Positions 22,016-31,796 of a stretch of 64,000 bases of DNA are shown piece by piece. Where the stretch lies: the NCBI GenBank assembly GCA_963575745.1, contig CAUYUJ010003559.1, positions 410,423 to 474,422 on the forward strand, written 5' to 3'. Numbering within the stretch: position 1 is the first letter of the stretch; each line of letters starts with the position of its first letter. Under the pieces are notes generated by a model. That model worked only from the letters and a program-made list of their open reading frames with translations, was not told where the DNA came from and did no database searches. This DNA is from Prorocentrum cordatum. Its lineage: Eukaryota; Sar; Dinophyceae; Prorocentrales; Prorocentraceae. The position numbers and the translations under genes are program-made.

Positions 22016-23690
22016 TTGGATTGCGCGCGTGTTGAACCTGGCGGCTGTCGCGAAAGAGTGGCGCTGCGGCTAGCAGAGGCAGTTCGCACAGGCAGCTTTT
22101 GTGTGTATACTAAAAGCCGAGACTCGAGAACTCTACACGGGCACCGAAGGTAAAGTACAGCACAGTAAACAGTTCGGGCATGGGCGCCGAAGTACTAGTT
22201 CACCGCTCCTTCCACCACCGTTTCCCACGGACCTCCGCGAGTCATTAAACATCAGCACGTCGCTGACTCGCAACCGTGGTCAGTATGAGAGAGCATGCAG
22301 TGGCGGCGGTCCTGCAAGGGCGTTCGCGGCGCGCCCCTGTCCGCAAGGGCTCGGGTGTCTCACAACACAGCGTGGGGGTAGGTGAGGCAAATAGAGAAGG
22401 AAGAGAGGGAGGGTGGCTGCTGGCTCGCTGCGATCTCCGCTCTAGGCTTGCACGACTTCCCTCGTGTCTTGCAGAGCTGCACTGCGCTCGAAACTGACTG
22501 GGCCGCGTCTGCTCGGCAGTCATGCCGAGGTGTCGGCTGAGGCTACTGGCAGCTGCCAACTGGCGGAGCGAGCATGGCACACCCTACCCTTCTACTCCAA
22601 ACACCCTGCCACTCCATAACTGCTTATGCAAAGCAATGCAGGCTGGCTGGCGCCACGGCGGGCAGGCGCATGAGCACCTGGCGAGCCGCGGCGCGCACAA
22701 GCGAACTCTCGGCGGTCCGGCGCCACACGCAGTGGGCGTGTGGTTAGCGACGGACTACGCCCACCGGGCCCCCTGCCGCTGCCCCCCGCGGGCCCAGGCG
22801 TGGAGAAGCGCCCGCAACTTATAGCGGGGGCGCGCGCCTTTGGCGAGGGTGACGGCGACGAGAGAGGGAGCGGGCGGCGGAGCACGCAGGCCGCGGGCGG
22901 AAGGGGGCAAGAGAGGCAGGCGGCATCTCTCTCTGACCACATCCTCCTCTGCAGTATTCGTCACTGGCGCATGGCCAACGCCACGTGGGCGGCGGCTGCG
23001 GCGCCAGGACTGTAACTGTGAACGCTGCTGTCATTCGTCGTCCACGGCTGGTGCTAGTCCCTCGAAGCCAGTCGTGCACTGGCATCTGCAAACTCCTGCG
23101 ACATGGCCGCATTGCGTCTCAAAAACTTGAGCTCCTCAGACAGAACGTGACTGACTCCCTCCCCCGATCCTGAAAACATCACAAAACCTCCAACTGCACC
23201 TATACTCGCAATCTCGACGACCGCGCGTTGCTCTCGAAATGAGCAGCTGCAACAGGGGCGACCTCGCCTCGGCGAGAGCCGCTGTGGGGAGGGGGCTTCG
23301 CGAGTTCCTTTCGGAGCGCCCACTGCGACCCCCTCCCCTCACGGATCGACCCTCGGCTCGGCCGCCGATGCCTGAGCACGCGTCAGCCGCGCAGGACAAG
23401 ACCGCCGTTGCAAAGAAGCTTACATAGTTTACCGCTGTCACAACATATTCACCCTGCCCACCTCCCAGCTTCGATCACTCTCGCGAGGTGGGCGGGCCCC
23501 GCTGGGCAGCTGCGGCGGGGCGGCGGTGGCGGGGCGGGCCGCCGCGCGGCGTCGGGGCGGGGGGGCGGCCGCGCGCTCGCTGCTACACTGCCGCGCCGCT
23601 CTGCTCCTCAATCATCCGATCCTTACCTCCTAGTGGCCGCCCGCCCAACTCCACCAACCTCCTGAAACTAAACGCGCGGGTAGCGACGAT
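22016..23690. other. No gene recognised
   Basis: GC-rich, non-repetitive sequence with only incoherent open frames on both strands. I see no motif that I would defend. Confidence 0.4.
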
Positions 23691-23830
23691 AGTGATACTG
23701 ACCACCTGTGAAAGTCAGCTGGGCTGTCGCACAAGTCCCACTACTGAATTGCGTTGGGGGCAGAGGAAAGAGACTCCTGGGCAGAGGTCAGGGCTGACGA
23801 AAATGCCTGACCGATCTTGCTGCAAGCCGT
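23691..23830 (-). mobile_element. Possible LINE 5'-region fragment
   Basis: Two blocks resemble the large LINE in the same orientation: about 40 bp at 23693-23745 (like 48268-48312, the start of the endonuclease region) and AGGGCTGACGAAAATGCCTG near 23793 (like 48837). Spacing differs, so this would be a deleted second copy. Confidence 0.35.
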
Positions 23831-24036
23831 GGCTAGCTGGTAAACCTCCTCCAAACAATCCCCCTCCAACCTCCTCCTCTAAGCTAGTCGAGCACCTGAT
23901 CGAAAAGCCCGTCTCCGAAGATGGGCTGGAACGTTCAAGGTGCAACTCTCTGAGCATGCCCGAGCTTCCTGCGCATTCTTGCCTGTGCACGGTTAGCAGC
24001 GATCCGAACCCGGAGCTCGTCGCTGAGCTCGACAGG

Positions 24037-25730
24037 TCAAGGTGGGTGGGGGGGGGGGGCAGCAGTGGTCGAGGGGGAATCGCGAGGCGGCTTGTCGTCC
24101 TCAGGCTGAGGCACGCTGGCACCGTCTAAAAAAGCAAGCGCATCGACATACTCTTGTTCCTCGTCGGCCTCCTGCGGCCCAGGTGCCCGAGGGATGGAGC
24201 CTGGATCAAACGCCAATCCTGGCCCAGGCTCGGGCACGGGCAAATCTGGCCTGGTCTCGGGCGGCCAAAACCTGCCCCGCTCTGGGTCTGCACGGGGCCG
24301 ACCAGGTCGAGGCGCAACAAAGTCGGGCGTCCAAGACTCGTCGGTCCTGAGGCATGGGTCCCACTCAGCAAAGAAAGCCCTCAAAGACCCACGAAGCTCC
24401 TCCCCCTCCTCCCTCATGTCTTCTGGCCACGCGTCATCGTCACGCGATGCGCGCATGTCCGTGAATCCATCAGCCAGTACTTGACATAACGCGGGTGGGC
24501 ATGTGGTTTTCTTGGCAGCACGCTACTCACCCCGGGCCCTGTCGAACCCCATGAGCACCTCATGGGCCCCACGTCCGTGCGAGCATCGTCGGCGCCCTGG
24601 CATCCCTAATAGTCGCTCGTGCAGCGTGCCCATGCGCAGCGCTAATATACGTGCAGGGGCCCTGGCAACCTGGCCGCGTTCGCATTGGTCGAAGTCGGTG
24701 ACTGATGCTACGGGTGACGCCGTTATCGCCCGAAGGGGCGGACGTAAGAAAGAACTGACTGCCTCCTGCCCCCACCCTGCGGGCATGAGATGTCACATCC
24801 AGCAGCACGTCCCAACAGTCAAGTGCACGGCGAACAGCCCAATCATGGCTCCTAGCAGCTCGTTGCCGACACGGAGCTGCTCCATCTGACGGGGTGCGAC
24901 TGCCGAGTCTCCAGAAATCGTCGTGAGATCGCAGTGGCGCGGGGCCCGCATCAGGGGCCCAGCGAATGGCGGCCAATGTCTCGCATGGGCCCCCCCCTCC
25001 AGACAACGCGACACGTCCTGCTCGAATGTGCCCCTTCCAAACCTCGAGGGATGCACGACGCATCCTGTTACCGAGGACTGGGTCGATAGCGATGTCGATC
25101 GATAAACCGATGGTCGAAAAGTCAGTATTGGACTGGGCCCATTCCAGACTGGCCTGGATGTCTCCTGGTCGTCGTCTCCCACAGTACAGGTTAAGGCTTA
25201 AGGATGTAGTATTCTGTCCGTCGGATTGCGCTGGGCAAACTCTGTGCGGCCATGCCAACATGCTGCTCGGTCAGAAACATCCTAGTCGGGTACCGTTATG
25301 ATTGGGCGGGCGGGCAAGGCTCTGGGGACGCGCCCTCGCCCTGAGCAGAGGTAGGGGGGGGGGGGGCGTGGGCGCGGCGCAGGCAGCTGGCGTCAAAAAA
25401 AAATCAGTTTCCCACAGGACGTGTCTGGCGTATTCCTGCGGTACTAAATTACCCATGTCGGCGGGCCAATTGTGCAAGTGGGCCGGGGATGCGACGTGTC
25501 GGCAAAATCACAGGACGTCGTGGTGCGCAGACGTGATGAGTGCGCCCGGTAGGCTGGGCAGGCTGTGTAGAGCCGTGTAGATGGTAGGCAGGGTTGTCGT
25601 CCATGCTGAGTATGTCCGCTAACAAGCATCTAGGATACTCTAACGAAAGATGACCAACTAGATGCGGTCGCGCGTTAAACTTCAACATGCATATCGTACG
25701 CGCGCCGTCGTGTCCAGAAAGCCCTCGCGC
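24037..25730 (-). mobile_element. 3' part of the LINE ORF2 (continues from 44085)
   Basis: This is the rest of the LINE cut by the Copia insertion. The frame ending at 44085 resumes here: residues LSTLA at the right edge join RGLSGHDG at the left edge once one CGCGC duplication is removed. First comes a C...F...H...H...C finger (CMLKFNARPHLVGHL). Next, in shifted frames (about 25260-24900), is a domain with LNLYCGRRRPGD, GLSIDIAIDPVLGN and GGPCETLAAIRW. These resemble motif I (LFSG) and motif IV (GPPC) of C5-cytosine methyltransferases and match a C-terminal domain that I know from dinoflagellate LINEs. Last is an acidic, Pro-rich tail (24456-24037). Several frameshifts; not functional. Confidence 0.6.
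25726..25730. repeat. Target-site duplication (left)
   Basis: CGCGC directly next to the left LTR. It matches 44080-44084 exactly and is part of the LINE reading frame. Confidence 0.85.
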
Positions 25731-25916
25731 TGTGTATGGGTTAGAGTACAAAGGCACGGAGACCCTGATCCGTAGGTAGAGGAAGGAAGGAAAGATAGGG
25801 ATATGTTCCTCCTGCGCGACCAGCGCCCTGGTCTCTTCCAGTACCTGAGCCGATGAGGCGAGCAAACAGGCGAGCGAGGAGTAGAGATGAGGGCATGATA
25901 CGGGTTCCTTTTCACA
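25731..25916 (-). repeat. 3' LTR
   Basis: 186 bp, sense-strand start TGTGAAAAGGAACCCG and end ATACACA. About 89% identical to the 5' LTR by manual alignment. The element's promoter and polyadenylation signals should lie here, but none is obvious. Confidence 0.85.
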
Positions 25917-25930
25917 CACCCCGTCCCGAA
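25917..25930 (-). other. Polypurine tract candidate
   Basis: The sense strand directly upstream of the 3' LTR reads GGGACGGGGTG, the position and composition of a plus-strand primer. Confidence 0.55.
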
Positions 25931-26005
25931 TCCCACTCGTTCGGGCAGGACTCGGGAAAAGGAAGAAAGAACCTGTCACCCTCTTACCCCTCCAAATGCA
26001 CAGGT

Positions 26006-26090
26006 AGCAGGGCGCAAAAGTATGCAGCGCCTTTGCTACGTCCCGAACACATCAGCAGTGCGCAAAAGTATGTAGCGCCTCTGCTAGTGC
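26006..26090 (-). repeat. Two 48-bp-spaced direct repeats near the 3' LTR
   Basis: GCGCAAAAGTATG(C/T)AGCGCC occurs at 26012 and 26060. Each unit is itself a hairpin (AGCA...GCGC / GCGC...TGCT). The location in the 3' untranslated part suggests an RNA structure. Confidence 0.6.
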
Positions 26091-26316
26091 GAACGAGCAG
26101 GACGAGGACGACGGAGCACCCAAGTGTCCATAATCCTTTCCGAACTCACTTTGGTGCCCCTCGGTGCGCCCCCCAAACAACGCTTCGGCGCTCGTGGGTG
26201 GAGAAGAATGGGGCGCGGGTGAGCGGAGCAAGAGGATCCGAGCAAACTAGAACAACATCAAAAGCCGCTGCGTCCAGCCATGTTTGCACAGGGAGGACAC
26301 AGCGGGTGTTGCCACC

Positions 26317-26647
26317 AGCATCAATATAAAGCTGGGTATACGATCATACTCTAAGCTGCGTCGTCTGCAATACGGAACCTGTCGCGCAGAGGATTCACAC
26401 AATCAAAAGAATTGCAGCGTCGTGTTGAATAACACGAAAACTACATAAACAAATTCTGCATTGGGTGAGCCTCTTCGGCAGAGCTCCTAAGGAGCGCGCC
26501 TCGGACATCACCAAGATGTGTATAAGAAGCCACTTTTCGTAAATAGTGAACTGGCTAAAAGGTTGTGCGTGTAATTACCGCTCGGGGCGAACTCTGCACA
26601 GACAATGTTCAAGCAAACTCGAGCAGTGGGCCTTGCGGCCGACATTG
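26317..26647 (-). other. Copia 3' untranslated region
   Basis: Between the last extra coding block and the 3' repeats. AT-richer, with no open frame of note and a near-palindrome AGCTCCTAAGGAGC at about 26484. Confidence 0.4.
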
Positions 26648-27100
26648 CTAGGCATTGCCGCGCGGGTAGAACTCACTGGCCCAAGCGCGATGGCCATCGA
26701 TACCAGTGAAGCTCGTCGTATATGCTGCCCACGTGGTCCGCGCGTGCAAATTGTAGGAACGAGGATTGTACTGCAGGTCGCGGATGCACACGAATTCATC
26801 GTTGTTCTCCGCGATGTACATCCAGCAGTTGTTGTGGTAGCTCCAGTACCTGGGGCCCCACTGGCTGCCCTCGAGGTTATGGCGCCAATGCGCTGCGTAC
26901 TCGTCGGCGGTGCGCGCCCGCTTGGCCCGCGGGGGCGTCGCTGGGGCGCGGGCGCCAGCACTGCTGCCAGCCGGCTGCCAGCCGCTCAGGTATGGGGCGG
27001 CAGCGGCGTCGCCGCGCCGCCCAGAGGGCATCGCTGCCAGCGCGCCGGTGGCGCGGGCACCAGCAGCGTCGCCATGGTCAGCACGAGGCGGCGGCGCCAT
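26648..27100 (-). CDS. Copia extra region, module 8 (unknown)
   Basis: 150-codon frame. The second half (from LEGSQWGPRYWSYHNNCWMY to the stop at 26648) is Trp/Tyr/Asn-rich with a coding-like composition. The first half is Pro/Arg-rich and overlaps the end of module 7 in another frame. Function unknown. Confidence 0.45.
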   Translation of the reverse strand: MAPPPRADHGDAAGARATGALAAMPSGRRGDAAAAPYLSGWQPAGSSAGARAPATPPRAKRARTADEYAAHWRHNLEGSQWGPRYWSYHNNCWMYIAENNDEFVCIRDLQYNPRSYNLHARTTWAAYTTSFTGIDGHRAWASEFYPRGNA

Positions 27101-28689
27101 GGCATCGCTTGTAAATGGTGCGCGTGTGTGTGTGTGTGTGGAGGGGGGGGGGGTATCAGGATCGGCCCCATACCCCTGAAACTTGCCCCCCCATGGCTTT
27201 TTGATCCCAGGGCGGGTCCGACAGAGGCAGCTTTGGCAAGATTACGACGCGTGGCCCAGTCATAAGTGCCGTCCCCACGGGGAACGGCGATCGTGACCAG
27301 ACCGCGTTCTTGCCTCGTGCTTCTGCCCATTCTACCGTCATTCAACCACCAATTCCTACGACAAGCGAGGCCAAGTGTTTGGCTGCGACAGTGAATATTG
27401 CAAGCCTCACACATGTCATCCTCGGTCCAGGGCGCCCTGCCAATAGCCGCACGGGCTCTGGTCATTTGGTGGTGGACTCGAGATTCATTGAGGAAGCGCT
27501 GAAGGACCTTACAGTAGGGGTGGTACAATGGGCGGTTGTCGTCGGGCTCTCCCACGAGCCGGCAAAAGCGGGCAGGTGGGCAACCCGCATCGCACCACCG
27601 ATTGTACCTCTCCTCGGCCTGCTTCGCCATGATCCTGATTTTATTACGCTGCTCACTGATGGCCGAACGCTGTCCCCCGAAGTAGATCTTCGCGCCCTCT
27701 GCGATGAGGCGGGCCACCTCGTTGTGGGACAGGTTGTTCCTCATCCACTGGTTGAGCTCCTGCAGGTATGCAAGGTCGGCAGCCTCAGCGCCGCCAACTC
27801 CTGTGGCACCTACAGATGTGCTGCATTGCCAGCATATGTCACATAGAGTGCCATTGTCAGTAACAATGCCCAGGGACAGGAAGCGACTGCAATTGCTGCA
27901 TCGAGGGATGTCATGCTGGAGTGACGCAGGGGCCCCGGTCGAAACGAGATCCCCAAGGCTGCCCCAGCGGGTGTTGCCACCGGCTCCAGAAGCGAGAGAA
28001 TGACCGAGCTGGTTCATTGCGTCTCGATTAAGCTCGGCGGTGGCACGGGAAGCGACCGATCGTCCGATCCCTCCCCTCGATCTCAGTGAGCGACAATTGA
28101 TCGCCGGGCATCCGATATCCGATACGTCTAGGTTCCCGCAAGTCTTGGCCAACTCTGCGCGGATGCGCTCAGCTTCGGCCTGGAGGGTAGTCTCGTTGTC
28201 GCCCTCCTTGCGGTCGAGCTTCTTCTGCTGTGCCAGGACCTGCACCATCGTTTCTTGGTCTGGTGCTGCCGAAGCAACACTGCCTGGGTCCTGTGGTATC
28301 TCGACGGGAGCGTCGTGCATGGCAGCGCACGGTTCATCCTGGCCAGGCGCAGCAGGTGTTGCCACCGGCTCCTCCCAAAGAGGGAATCCTGGATATCCGT
28401 GCTGATCCTCACATTCTTTGCAGAACGATCGGAGCGCTGTGAGGGCAGGATGATGAGCGTTGATGGAGACCTTGTTGAATTTGGTCAGCTCTTGTATGCC
28501 CTCCAGCAGAAAGTGCCGGCATACCTTAGATCCACTGGAAGATCCCTGTAATGGTACCCTGCACGGACTCGGGGTCGAGGAACCGCAACAGCTTCTTGAA
28601 GAAGTGCTCTGCAGTACACACGGGAAGATCCCGTGCCCATGTATGAGTGCGGTTGTAATAAATATTGTACATATCTGATTCGGTCCCAA
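26986..28689 (-). CDS. Copia extra region, module 7 (Cys-rich, unknown)
   Basis: 567-codon frame. Credible coding runs from about residue 55 (ELTKFNKVSINAHHPALTAL) to about 510. It has a coiled-coil-like stretch (QKKLDRKEGDNETTLQAEAE), a zinc-ribbon-like cluster CSNCSRFLSLG...CDICWQC (about 27890-27815), and another Cys cluster near MCEACNIHC. Two mini-hairpins fall inside it: one reads PVATPA (28350), the other is in a different frame and reads AGGNTRW (27965), although the frame stays open across both. The final about 60 residues are low-complexity. Function unknown. Confidence 0.55.
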   Translation of the reverse strand: MGPNQICTIFITTALIHGHGIFPCVLQSTSSRSCCGSSTPSPCRVPLQGSSSGSKVCRHFLLEGIQELTKFNKVSINAHHPALTALRSFCKECEDQHGYPGFPLWEEPVATPAAPGQDEPCAAMHDAPVEIPQDPGSVASAAPDQETMVQVLAQQKKLDRKEGDNETTLQAEAERIRAELAKTCGNLDVSDIGCPAINCRSLRSRGGIGRSVASRATAELNRDAMNQLGHSLASGAGGNTRWGSLGDLVSTGAPASLQHDIPRCSNCSRFLSLGIVTDNGTLCDICWQCSTSVGATGVGGAEAADLAYLQELNQWMRNNLSHNEVARLIAEGAKIYFGGQRSAISEQRNKIRIMAKQAEERYNRWCDAGCPPARFCRLVGEPDDNRPLYHPYCKVLQRFLNESRVHHQMTRARAAIGRAPWTEDDMCEACNIHCRSQTLGLACRRNWWLNDGRMGRSTRQERGLVTIAVPRGDGTYDWATRRNLAKAASVGPALGSKSHGGASFRGMGPILIPPPPPHTHTHAHHLQAMPWRRRLVLTMATLLVPAPPARWQRCPLGGAATPLPPHT

Positions 28690-29005
28690 AGCAAAGCTGG
28701 AATATCATATATGGTTCAATCGTGTCCTGCATGAACAGTTCGGGACCGCCGTGCATCTCGGTCACCTGTTTTGGCTGGAACATCGGCGACTCCATCAACG
28801 GTGCCGATGTCCAGTAATACACCATATGGTTGTCCGATTCTGTCGTCCAGTTGCTGATATCTTTCGGACGGTAATCCTTCTGGTGAAGGACTTTCTCTGG
28901 TGGATCAAGGATGATTTCAAAGAGAGAAATGCCAGAGTTCTGCTGTGCCTGGATCTCGGCTGTCATCTCAGCCCCCCATGGCGTCATTGGCGGCCCTCTG
29001 TTCAT
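28526..29005 (-). CDS. Copia extra region, module 6 (unknown)
   Basis: 159-codon frame, rich in Tyr, Trp, Met and Phe (for example FEIILDPPEKVLHQKDYRP). Ends with a stop at 28526; module 7 continues in another frame. Overlaps the end of module 5. Coding-like composition, no known domain. Confidence 0.5.
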   Translation of the reverse strand: MNRGPPMTPWGAEMTAEIQAQQNSGISLFEIILDPPEKVLHQKDYRPKDISNWTTESDNHMVYYWTSAPLMESPMFQPKQVTEMHGGPELFMQDTIEPYMIFQLCFGTESDMYNIYYNRTHTWARDLPVCTAEHFFKKLLRFLDPESVQGTITGIFQWI

Positions 29006-29795
29006 CGCTTACCACAACTTCGGAAACGTCAACGACGATGGTTGAGCGCTCGGCGGTGGTGTCAACCACTTGTTGCCGACTGCCTTCGTCGATCTCCATG
29101 TGATCTTCAGCGGGCGTTGCCACCGGCTCCTGGTCGGATCGCGGGGCCCGAAGAGCGGTGTTTCGAGGCGGTGTGCGTGGGATACGCACTCGCCGGAGAG
29201 AAGGAGCACCGAAGTATGAAAACTCATGGGATTGAACATGCTCAGCAATCTGGGAGCTGCATGATGACGGCCCCTTCATAGGCACCCCCATGTGGGCACC
29301 ATCAATCTTGTCAGCGCGAATGGGCATGGCGTAAACGACGCCCTTGAGGGGCAATTTTTTGTCGCAGTACCAACTGCTTACCCAGCGCAATCCGTTGTGT
29401 AGTATCGGTATTTGTACTGCGAAGAACTTCTCAAAGACGCCAAAGTGCATGAAGGGGCCGTAGATGTGTCCCTTGTCCATGCGAACTTTGGTTCGATAAT
29501 CGCCCTTGGGGTAGTGATCGTCGTAGTGGTAGCAGTCGATTTGGGCCCAATTGTTCACGAATATGAAGTCGCCGACGCGAACATCCGTGAAGATAGGGCG
29601 CCGGCTCCAGTCTCTCTGCGTCAGCTCTGCTGTGATGGGCCTGAGCGCTGCCCTGCAGCACGCCATCGAGATAAGCCAACCATTGTCCTGCTGGTTATAT
29701 GTCCTCCTGCCAACCATAGCACGGACAATGGCCTCTTCGTCGAGCGTATCGGGGTCGGCAAATTCTTCTGCCGAATGAATGAGCGCTGCTGTCAC
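28968..29795 (-). CDS. Copia extra region, module 5 (unknown)
   Basis: 275-codon frame with globular composition (VGDFIFVNNWAQIDCYHYDD, HIYGPFMHFGVFEKFFAVQI) followed by a Pro/Arg linker, the PVATPAED hairpin at 29108-29130 and an acidic tail. No recognised domain. Neighbouring modules have the same Trp/Tyr/Met-rich style, so they may be distant paralogues. Confidence 0.55.
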   Translation of the reverse strand: MTAALIHSAEEFADPDTLDEEAIVRAMVGRRTYNQQDNGWLISMACCRAALRPITAELTQRDWSRRPIFTDVRVGDFIFVNNWAQIDCYHYDDHYPKGDYRTKVRMDKGHIYGPFMHFGVFEKFFAVQIPILHNGLRWVSSWYCDKKLPLKGVVYAMPIRADKIDGAHMGVPMKGPSSCSSQIAEHVQSHEFSYFGAPSLRRVRIPRTPPRNTALRAPRSDQEPVATPAEDHMEIDEGSRQQVVDTTAERSTIVVDVSEVVVSDEQRAANDAMGG

Positions 29796-30169
29796 TGCGG
29801 CAAGGCCAGCAGGGGTTCCCCCCGGCGTGGGAGCAAGGGGTTGCTGTGCCGATGATGCAGAGACAGACTCGCGGGCAGAAGGTCGCTCGGAACCACTGCA
29901 CTGATCTGGGCTATCGGTGTCTGCTGCAGAGGCTTGGGCGAATGCGCCACAGGATGAGCCTTCGCAGCAGGCGCTGCCGCCCGCGCAGGTTGGCGTGCGT
30001 CTGCCGGGGATGGCGGAGCAATCCCAGGAGGGTCGGCAATCATGTCAGCCTCTAACTCCTGGGCAACCTGTTCCTGTCGCGACTGCTGCCGGGGCGGAGC
30101 GCAAATTTCATATTTGCTGTCTGGTGCGCGCTGGCACTCCACGGGCGGGCATTCCCAACGCAGACCCAT
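29792..30169 (-). CDS. Copia extra region, Pro/Ala linker (module 4)
   Basis: 125-codon frame, low complexity (Pro, Ala, Gln, Arg), carrying hairpins at 29965 and 29807. It probably connects modules 3 and 5 rather than forming a domain. Confidence 0.35.
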   Translation of the reverse strand: MGLRWECPPVECQRAPDSKYEICAPPRQQSRQEQVAQELEADMIADPPGIAPPSPADARQPARAAAPAAKAHPVAHSPKPLQQTPIAQISAVVPSDLLPASLSLHHRHSNPLLPRRGEPLLALPQ

Positions 30170-30311
30170 TTGCAGGCCACAACTGTTTGCAACAGTCGCG
30201 GCCCCCCATGCAACGGCGAGTGCTCACAATTGCAGCGGGAGGAACCGCGCCCTCGGTCATGGTAGCGCCTTGGGCGCCAAGCCGGAATCTGCAGCCAGAT
30301 TGCGTGGCAAT

Positions 30312-31607
30312 CTACATGTCAATCACGATGTCCACCTCGTTTTTCAAACGATTGAACTTGCATGGTGGGACAAACGTGCAACGATTAGGCTGCGCACCCC
30401 GCATGTACGCACTCGAACTGTAGAAGGCTTCGGTGCGCGGCTCCTCCTGATGCTTTTTGTCTCGCTGAGTAGTGTATCTATATCCTGGGATGATCCCATG
30501 CGCCAACATGTTGCTTCAAGCACGGTATGTCGCGCCGTGGTGGAGGTATTTCACGTCGGTCCACTGTAGACTTTCCCAGCCCATATTCCACGGCTGGAGA
30601 CCGCGGATTGACCGAACTATGTCCTCCTACGCAACGCATGGCAATAACGCTGCTCCAATCGAAGCAGCGGGGATTGCTCCCGGCGGATAATGGTTTACCG
30701 TAGATCTCAATCCTAGTCTTTGGATCAATGTGCGTCTGTAAAGCACAAAAGATAAAGATCGGGTAATAATCCGCCCAAGCTTCCCAGTCCATGCCGTCTT
30801 TAAGGAAGTGCCCCATGGCCGCTTCATCGGATGGCCGGCGCTGCGATCACGACGGTTGCGGAATTTCCACTCCACCATTTCTTCGAAGGAACGCCATGTG
30901 CAGGTGAATTTCCACCTGGCATTTGAGCGCCTTTCCCATATATTAACACGCCGATCAGTGAACTGATCGATGCTGAAGTGCTTGCTGCTATACGAGATGT
31001 GGCGCAGCATAGTCGTGATATCTTTGCTCATGTACTTGGGGTCGACAAGATATTCTGTCAATATCAGGTCGGGTCCGTACGGCGTTTCGTTGTATGGTGT
31101 TAGAGAAGTCCATTTATATTCAGGAAAGCAACCAGAATGGTCGAGATCAGGTGCGTGGGTGATCACGCAATCGTCGTAGTCCAACTGAGCTGCCCAAACC
31201 TTGTCAGCGATGCACTGCATGCCTCCTGGTGCGCCCGTGCCCCGAAGCGGAGGGGGCACGTGATAGTGCTCATCTGGCTGTTGCGCTCGGAGCTTATGTT
31301 CACGAGGAGTGCATGCATTGTCGAACATAGTGAGCTGACTTGGCTCTTCATGGGAAGAACGCTCACAGCAGTCCTGCCATGGAAGCACGCGCATTTTGTC
31401 CAAACGCTGAACGGACGTAGGAACGTCGTCAGCAGGAGTTGCCTCCGGCACCGTAGCCATTTCTGCATCCGATGAGGGATGGGCAGGCGGCCCTGCGACA
31501 GAGCGCGCGGCCAGCATGGTCTTCGGTGGTGGGCCCTGCGGCAGAGGCGGCTTGTTCGGACTGGGCAGAGGCGCCGGCGACGTCGCAGGTTCGGCTGCAG
31601 ATGGCAC
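30312..31607 (-). CDS. Copia extra region, module 3 (unknown)
   Basis: Coding starts in a 326-codon frame (Pro-rich leader, then MATVPEATPADD at a hairpin, then globular sequence such as YGPDLILTEYLVDPKYMSKD). Near 30850 it shifts frame to 30816-30478 (MGHFLKDGMDWEAWADYYPI), and near 30500 it shifts again to YTTQRDKKHQEEPRTEAFYS. These are decay frameshifts. No domain recognised. Confidence 0.5.
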
Positions 31608-31796
31608 TGCAGCGGGCCTCGCGGCCGGCGTTGGCCCGATCGGAGGGCGGTGCTTCGAGCGGCGGTGCCGGCGGCGCTCTCGGGGAGGGTTCCTGCGGAA
31701 CGCATGGCGGCTCTGGGGGAACCTCGATGCAGTCCAGAGCGGTCAGAGCGCGGTAAACACTTCTGGATGGTATCCACATTGTCGAGTCGAGGCCCA

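Noticed and set aside
31450-31462. ACCGTAGCCATTT, 13 bases of the spliced leader
   Set aside because: It is on the strand opposite to the coding sequence, lies inside a Copia module, and the match stops after 13 bases. Probably chance.
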